From assembly GCA_052390495.1 (NCBI GenBank), contig JBQTGW010000393.1, forward strand, positions 1 through 10,009: a DNA stretch of 10,009 bases, written 5' to 3'. Position numbers and translations under genes: made by a program. The notes beneath the pieces were generated by a model. That model worked only from the letters and a program-made list of their open reading frames with translations, did no database searches and had not been told where the DNA came from. Shown here piece after piece: positions 6,606 through 10,009 of this stretch; the first letter of the stretch is position 1; every line of letters begins with the position of its first letter. The DNA comes from GCA-003244245 sp052390495. GTDB lineage: Bacteria > Actinomycetota > Actinomycetes > Mycobacteriales > Pseudonocardiaceae.

Positions 6606-7457
6606 GTGGCCTCGTATGCTGCCCAGGCGCTACGCGAGGCGTTAGCGCCGACGTATTGGCACGACGCGGACGAGGGAGTGGGCCGATGCTGCAACCGGGA
6701 TGGGCTCCCGGCCTTCGGGGCCGATGCCACCGCGACCAGAGACACGGAGACCGTGCCGAACGGGGCGCATGATCGCGTGGGGGCAACGGCGCGCCCCCAC
6801 CTCCATCCGATCCCTAATCCGCGCGCTACGGATTCGGCTGCCCCGGTCACGGCCAACGAGGTCGCCGCGGTCCCCGAAGCCGCGGTCCCCGAAGCCGCGG
6901 TCCCCGAAGCCGACAGGGCGGCCTGGGAACTCGTCACCGCCGCCCAAGAGGGCGATCAGGACGCCTTCGGCCGACTTTACGACCGGTATGTCGACGTGGT
7001 CTTCCGCTTCGTGCTGTTCCGGGTCGGCGACCGCCCACTCGCCGAGGACATCACCAGCGAGACGTTCTTGCGTGCGCTGCGCCGGATCTCCTCAGTGAGC
7101 TACCAGGGCAGGGACGTGGGCGCCTGGTTCATCACGATCGCGCGTAACCTCATCCTCGACCATGTCAAGTCCAGCCGCTACCGGCTGGAGATGACCACCG
7201 GCGACATTCTCGATTCCAGCATCGGCGATCGTGGTCCCGAGCACGAGGTAGTCCAAGAAGCCACGGCCGCCGAGCTGCGGCGCTGCGTCGCCCAACTGGG
7301 CCGGGATCAGCAGGAGTGCATCATGCTGCGGTTCATGCAGGGCCTTTCGGTCTCGGAGACCGCGTCGGTCATGGGTCGTAACGAGGGTGCGGTCAAGGCG
7401 CTCCAGCACCGCGCAGTACGCCGGTTGGCGCAGCTGCTACCCGAGGGACTGCGATGA
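6606..7457 (+). CDS. bldN: BldN-like ECF RNA polymerase sigma factor
   Basis: This is an extracytoplasmic-function sigma factor that directs RNA polymerase to a specific promoter class. Numbered from GTG 6606 (283 residues), an N-terminal extension of about 105 residues is followed by sigma region 2 (about 118-193; EGDQDAFGRLYDRY, AEDITSETFLRALRRI, GAWFITIARNLILDH) and region 4 (about 222-275; DQQECIMLRFMQGLSVSETA, MGRNEGAVKALQHRAVRRL). SRYRLEMTTGDILDS and the ending LLPE match my memory of Streptomyces BldN, which controls chaplins, rodlins and bldM in aerial development. The start is uncertain: I prefer GTG 6606, with GGGAGG at 6587-6592 and better codon use after it, over ATG 6549. The extension holds a threefold AAVPE repeat. 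The next gene is an RsbN-like protein, as for bldN in Streptomyces. Its regulon in this organism is unknown. Confidence 0.88.
   Translation: MASYAAQALREALAPTYWHDADEGVGRCCNRDGLPAFGADATATRDTETVPNGAHDRVGATARPHLHPIPNPRATDSAAPVTANEVAAVPEAAVPEAAVPEADRAAWELVTAAQEGDQDAFGRLYDRYVDVVFRFVLFRVGDRPLAEDITSETFLRALRRISSVSYQGRDVGAWFITIARNLILDHVKSSRYRLEMTTGDILDSSIGDRGPEHEVVQEATAAELRRCVAQLGRDQQECIMLRFMQGLSVSETASVMGRNEGAVKALQHRAVRRLAQLLPEGLR
6864..6908 (+). repeat. Three perfect 15-bp tandem copies inside the sigma-factor gene
   Basis: GCCGCGGTCCCCGAA occurs three times without change and encodes AAVPE three times, just before sigma region 2. It lies in the variable N-terminal extension and keeps the reading frame. 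Confidence 0.95.
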
Positions 7458-7531
7458 GGATCACGATCCCACGCCGCGTAACCACTGCCTGCACGGCTCG
7501 TTGCTCCGAACGAGATAGCCGAAGGTGGTGA
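7454..7531 (+). CDS. Possible 25-codon ORF bridging sigma and anti-sigma genes
   Basis: An ATG overlaps the sigma-factor stop codon as ATGA (7454-7457), and the frame ends in TGA that overlaps a GTG start of the next gene as GTGA (7528-7531). The peptide starts MRITIPRRV and is rich in Arg and Cys, with no recognisable domain. Its role could be to carry ribosomes across the gap and couple translation of the two genes. It overlaps the proposed promoter at 7477-7504, which also fits a chance ORF. No separate function is claimed. Confidence 0.25.
   Translation: MRITIPRRVTTACTARCSERDSRRW
7477..7504 (+). promoter_or_regulatory. Probable sigma-BldN promoter of the anti-sigma gene
   Basis: CGTAAC (7477-7482) and CGTTGC (7499-7504) are separated by 16 bases. 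As I recall it, the Streptomyces BldN consensus is CGTAAC at -35 and CGTTGA at -10 with this spacing. Transcription would start near 7511, about 15 bases before the GTG at 7525. The position between bldN and its likely anti-sigma gene fits autoregulation by BldN. The consensus is from memory and was not computed. Confidence 0.55.
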
Positions 7532-8772
7532 GGACGACGCGCACATCCGGAAGCCCGGGCCCTGGGGGCTCTGAGCGCGCACCCGAAAGCTTCGTCCACG
7601 CGGAGGATTTCGCCCGCGCCGTCGATGCTGGCACAGGCCGAAACTCCGATGCCACCCTGAACCACGAGCTGGCACTTGTTGCCGCGCTGCGCCATGCCGG
7701 GTCGGCGGTGGCCGGTCCCGACGCGTTCGAGCGGGATCGGATGCGCCAGCGCATCATGGCCGAGTTCCCCACCGTGACCCGTGAGGCTGACCACAGACCG
7801 GTCGGCCGCAGGCATGTTGCCGCGCACCGGGCGCCCGGAAGGTGGCGCGCGATCCCCGACGAAGCCAGGGGACGCCTGCTGATCGCCGCGGCCGCAGCGC
7901 TGTGCCTGTTTATGTCGCTGTCCGCGATGAGCCTGCTGCTGTCCCGCGATGCGCTGCCCGGTGACGCGCTGTACACCTTCAAGCGCAGTGCAGAGTCCGC
8001 CGAACTGGGCTTGACGTTCGGCGACGAGCGCAAGGCATTCAAGCACCTGGAATTCGCCAATGCCCGGGTGAGCGAGATCGAGGCACTTGCCGATCAAGCC
8101 GATACGGCAGGCACGTGGGCAGCAAACGAAGGCAAGTTCCTGCAGGCCCTCCATGACTTCGAGCTGGACACCACCGCAGGCGCCAGACTTCTCACCGCGG
8201 TCGCCGCAGACGGTCAGAGCGGCATCCTGGCTCCGCTGCGCGGCTGGGTCGAGCAGCAGGAGACCCGCCTGCAGTCCGTCAGTGGTGCCCTTCCCGTACC
8301 TGCCAGCACCCGGCTGGACAGCACCTTCGAACTACTGGATCGGATGATCGCGAGAGTAACCGCCCTGGACGAGCGGTCCGGCTGCCGCACCATCAGCTCC
8401 GGCAGCCATGACGATCTGGGCTTGTTGCCCGCCAGGGGTGGTTGCGCTTCGGCCTCGCCGGACGGTACGTCCTCGACAGAGCTGCTTCCGCAAGGCGATG
8501 TCATTGCAGGCGCGAACCCGGCTGATAGTCCCGTACCCGGTCTGCTGGCTCCCCCATCGAGTGTGGTGCCGGTCCCGGAGCCTCGACAATCCGGCGAGCT
8601 TGGGCTGCCCTCCAAGCCCAGTGATGTGCTGGGCACCCCAGGTGAGCCCGGTAGTAGTGGGCCAGACCAGCCAGCGCCCGACAATGGATCATCACCGTCC
8701 ATACTCCCGCTGCAGGTCCCATGGCTTCCTCAGTTTCCTGCCCCGGAACTGGAGGATCCACACGTCGAGTGA
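7525..8772 (+). CDS. rsbN: DUF5667 single-pass membrane protein, probable RsbN-like anti-sigma factor
   Basis: The 415-residue product has a cytoplasmic N-terminal part (1-116) with FARAVDAG, LALVAALRHAG and RDRMRQRIMAEF, where an anti-sigma factor would bind its sigma. A transmembrane helix follows (about 117-140, LLIAAAAALCLFMSLSAMSLLL), then a DUF5667 domain (about 143-285) opening LPGDALYTFKRSAESAELGL. The tail (about 310-415) is Pro/Ser/Gly-rich and probably crosses the cell wall. Two cysteines (287 and 307) lie outside the membrane and could form a disulfide. RsbN inhibits BldN in Streptomyces and is encoded next to it, so the same role is inferred here. An in-frame stop at 7516 limits the start to the adjacent GTGs at 7525 or 7528. 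The Shine-Dalgarno is poor. The symbol rests on context and topology more than on close sequence match. Confidence 0.78.
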   Translation: MVRTTRTSGSPGPGGSERAPESFVHAEDFARAVDAGTGRNSDATLNHELALVAALRHAGSAVAGPDAFERDRMRQRIMAEFPTVTREADHRPVGRRHVAAHRAPGRWRAIPDEARGRLLIAAAAALCLFMSLSAMSLLLSRDALPGDALYTFKRSAESAELGLTFGDERKAFKHLEFANARVSEIEALADQADTAGTWAANEGKFLQALHDFELDTTAGARLLTAVAADGQSGILAPLRGWVEQQETRLQSVSGALPVPASTRLDSTFELLDRMIARVTALDERSGCRTISSGSHDDLGLLPARGGCASASPDGTSSTELLPQGDVIAGANPADSPVPGLLAPPSSVVPVPEPRQSGELGLPSKPSDVLGTPGEPGSSGPDQPAPDNGSSPSILPLQVPWLPQFPAPELEDPHVE

Positions 8773-8844
8773 GCCTCGGCCACGGGCCCGGGTGACCGCT
8801 GCGACGAGATTCGGTTCGCGACGCAGGGGGTCGCTACCCTGGTG

Positions 8845-8889
8845 ATGGGTGTCCCCCGGGAGCACAGGCCCGGGACCGACCATCAGTGA
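8845..8889 (+). CDS. Possible 14-codon leader ORF before the HAD gene
   Basis: ATG at 8845 begins a 14-residue frame (MGVPREHRPGTDHQ) whose TGA overlaps the GTG of the HAD gene as GTGA. A TAnnnT element, TACCCT at 8835-8840, lies 4 bases before the ATG, so the ORF might be read from a leaderless message. It may equally be chance. Confidence 0.18.
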   Translation: MGVPREHRPGTDHQ

Positions 8890-9872
8890 TCCGAAGATCG
8901 AGGCGGGCTCGAGTGTCACTACGGCTTCCAGTGTCACTATGGCTTCCAGTATCACGACGGCGCCAGCAGGCCAAAGAGCAGCAGGCGACAGCCAGGGCCG
9001 CACTCGCCGGGGAAGCTTCCGCCAACGCGGCGATCGCAGGTGCGGCGCTCGCCGCCGTGATCGCGGATGCCGAGATCGACCCAGCTATCCCCCCTGATCT
9101 GACCGCGGCGGCCTTCTTCGACGTCGACAACACCATGATGATGGGTGCTTCGATCTTCCACTTCGCCCGCGGTCTGGCTGCGAGGAAGTACGTCACCGCC
9201 GGAGATCTCGCGACGTTCGCTTGGCAGCAACTCAAGTTCCGGGTGGGCGGCAAGGAGCTCAGCGCCGCGGAGATCCACACCAGCCGCGAGCACGCACTGT
9301 CCTTCGTGGCGGGCAAGTCCATAGCGGAATTCGTCGAACTCGGTGAAGAAATCTACGACGAGTTGATGGCGGACCGAATCTGGTCAGGGACCCGGGCGTT
9401 GGCACAGATGCACCTCGACGCCGGGCAGCGGGTATGGCTGGTGACCGCGACTCCGGTCGAGTTGGCCGGGATCATCGCCCGCAGATTAGGTCTCACCGGT
9501 GCGCTGGGCACCGTAGCGGAGGCCCTCGACGGGGTCTATACGGGCCGGTTGGTGGGCGACATCCTGCACGGGCCCGTCAAGGCGCACGCGGTTCGCGCGC
9601 TCGCCGTGAAGGAGGGGCTCGACCTGCGGCGTTGCACCGCGTACTCCGACTCGTCCAACGACGTCCCAATGCTCTCCGTGGTGGGTACTGCGGTCGCGGT
9701 GAACCCCGACCCTGATCTCCGGGAAATCGCCAGGGAGCGCGACTGGCAGATCCGGGACTTCCGCACCGGTCGCAAGGCGGCACGGATCGGCGTGCCCTCC
9801 GCGCTCGGCGCCGGAGTCGTGGGCGCCGGTGTCGCGGCCGGGCTGGCCTACAAGCGGCGGTCACGGGTCTGA
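8886..9872 (+). CDS. HAD-IB family phosphatase (SerB1-like)
   Basis: The 328-residue HAD-superfamily hydrolase has all four catalytic motifs: DVDNT (79-83, nucleophile Asp79), VTATP (186-190), the lysine K232 in HGPVKAHAVRAL, and YSDSSNDVPML (253-263). Between them is the alpha-helical cap typical of subfamily IB (phosphoserine-phosphatase-like). A hydrophobic C-terminal segment (about 303-322) ends in KRRSRV and may anchor it to the membrane. M. tuberculosis SerB1 (Rv0505c) near hemA is the kind of homologue I recall; the physiological substrate is unknown. Odd point: the first ~25 codons (8886-8963) use rare codons such as CTA, TCA and AGA, while the +2 frame from GTG 8849 has more typical codon use there. 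Either the true start differs or a one-base indel lies near 8960. From QQAKEQQ (residue 27) onward the frame is clearly right. Confidence 0.88.
   Translation: MIRRSRRARVSLRLPVSLWLPVSRRRQQAKEQQATARAALAGEASANAAIAGAALAAVIADAEIDPAIPPDLTAAAFFDVDNTMMMGASIFHFARGLAARKYVTAGDLATFAWQQLKFRVGGKELSAAEIHTSREHALSFVAGKSIAEFVELGEEIYDELMADRIWSGTRALAQMHLDAGQRVWLVTATPVELAGIIARRLGLTGALGTVAEALDGVYTGRLVGDILHGPVKAHAVRALAVKEGLDLRRCTAYSDSSNDVPMLSVVGTAVAVNPDPDLREIARERDWQIRDFRTGRKAARIGVPSALGAGVVGAGVAAGLAYKRRSRV
8912..8965 (+). repeat. 18-bp repeat, two near-perfect copies and a decayed third
   Basis: AGTGTCACTACGGCTTCC at 8912-8929 is followed by a copy with one change at 8930-8947 and a third, diverged copy at 8948-8965. 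In the HAD frame it encodes VSLRLP and VSLWLP; in the frame from 8849 it encodes SSVTTA, SSVTMA and SSITTA, which look more like a normal linker. Confidence 0.85.
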
Positions 9873-10009
9873 CGACCCCTGTGAGTGGCGGTGGGGGGGG
9901 GAGCAACCAATTGCCCGCACCCGGGGGCGGGGCCCCCTGTGGGGGGGCCACGGGGGGGGGGCCCCCCACGCCCCCCACCCCGGGGGACGCCCAAAAGATG
10001 GGGGGCGCC
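9873..10009. other. Low-complexity G/C runs at the right end, probably assembly noise
   Basis: After the HAD stop and about 20 ordinary bases, the sequence turns into long runs of G and C, for example runs of nine or ten G near 9892-9901 and 9952-9961, with little else. There is no gene, promoter or clear terminator. The pattern is unlike the rest of the window and looks like low-quality read ends at a contig boundary. Confidence 0.7.

Noticed and set aside
8778..8797. GC-rich inverted repeat after the DUF5667 gene as a terminator
   Set aside because: Pairing is interrupted at several positions and there is no T run; the centre is just the palindrome CGGGCCCG.

Overview
The window comes from a high-GC Gram-positive bacterium (Actinomycetota), probably a sporulating or mycelial lineage close to Pseudonocardiaceae or Streptomyces. 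The evidence is very GC-rich codon use, frequent GTG starts, a rex-hemA gene pair, a BldN-type sigma factor followed by an RsbN-like DUF5667 membrane protein, a SerB1-like HAD phosphatase, and an MPT70/MPT83-like fasciclin lipoprotein. The species cannot be named from the sequence.

Left half (positions 1-6452, all on the minus strand, read right to left). An adenylate-forming (acyl-CoA synthetase type) enzyme is followed 9 bases later by a small CxxC glutaredoxin-like protein, then by a membrane-anchored molybdopterin oxidoreductase of the sulfite-oxidase fold. These three probably form one transcript. After a 156-base gap comes a fasciclin-domain lipoprotein that ends at a strong hairpin terminator. 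Next is a 345-base non-coding stretch with a 32-bp tandem repeat built on GGCGCC palindromes and a probable Rex-controlled promoter. Then come rex (NADH/NAD+-sensing repressor) and hemA (glutamyl-tRNA reductase, first step of C5 tetrapyrrole synthesis), overlapping by 4 bases. hemA runs off the left edge.

Right half (6453-10009, plus strand). A BldN-like ECF sigma factor diverges from the ligase. It is followed by the DUF5667 membrane protein, a likely RsbN-type anti-sigma factor. Between them sits a CGTAAC-N16-CGTTGC element placed exactly where a promoter for the anti-sigma gene should be, which suggests autoregulation. A HAD-IB phosphatase follows; its first ~25 codons look wrong for its frame. 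The last ~110 bases are runs of G and C that look like assembly or sequencing noise at a contig end.

As a whole this is a conserved redox/haem and development neighbourhood (bldN - glutaredoxin - rex - hemA, as I remember it from Streptomyces) in which a molybdoenzyme and a fasciclin lipoprotein sit between the glutaredoxin and rex. No phage, IS, CRISPR, tRNA or rRNA was seen. The least explained items are the GGCGCC-phased repeat, the altered HemA signature, the probable sigma-BldN promoter with its overlapping small ORF, and the odd start of the HAD gene.
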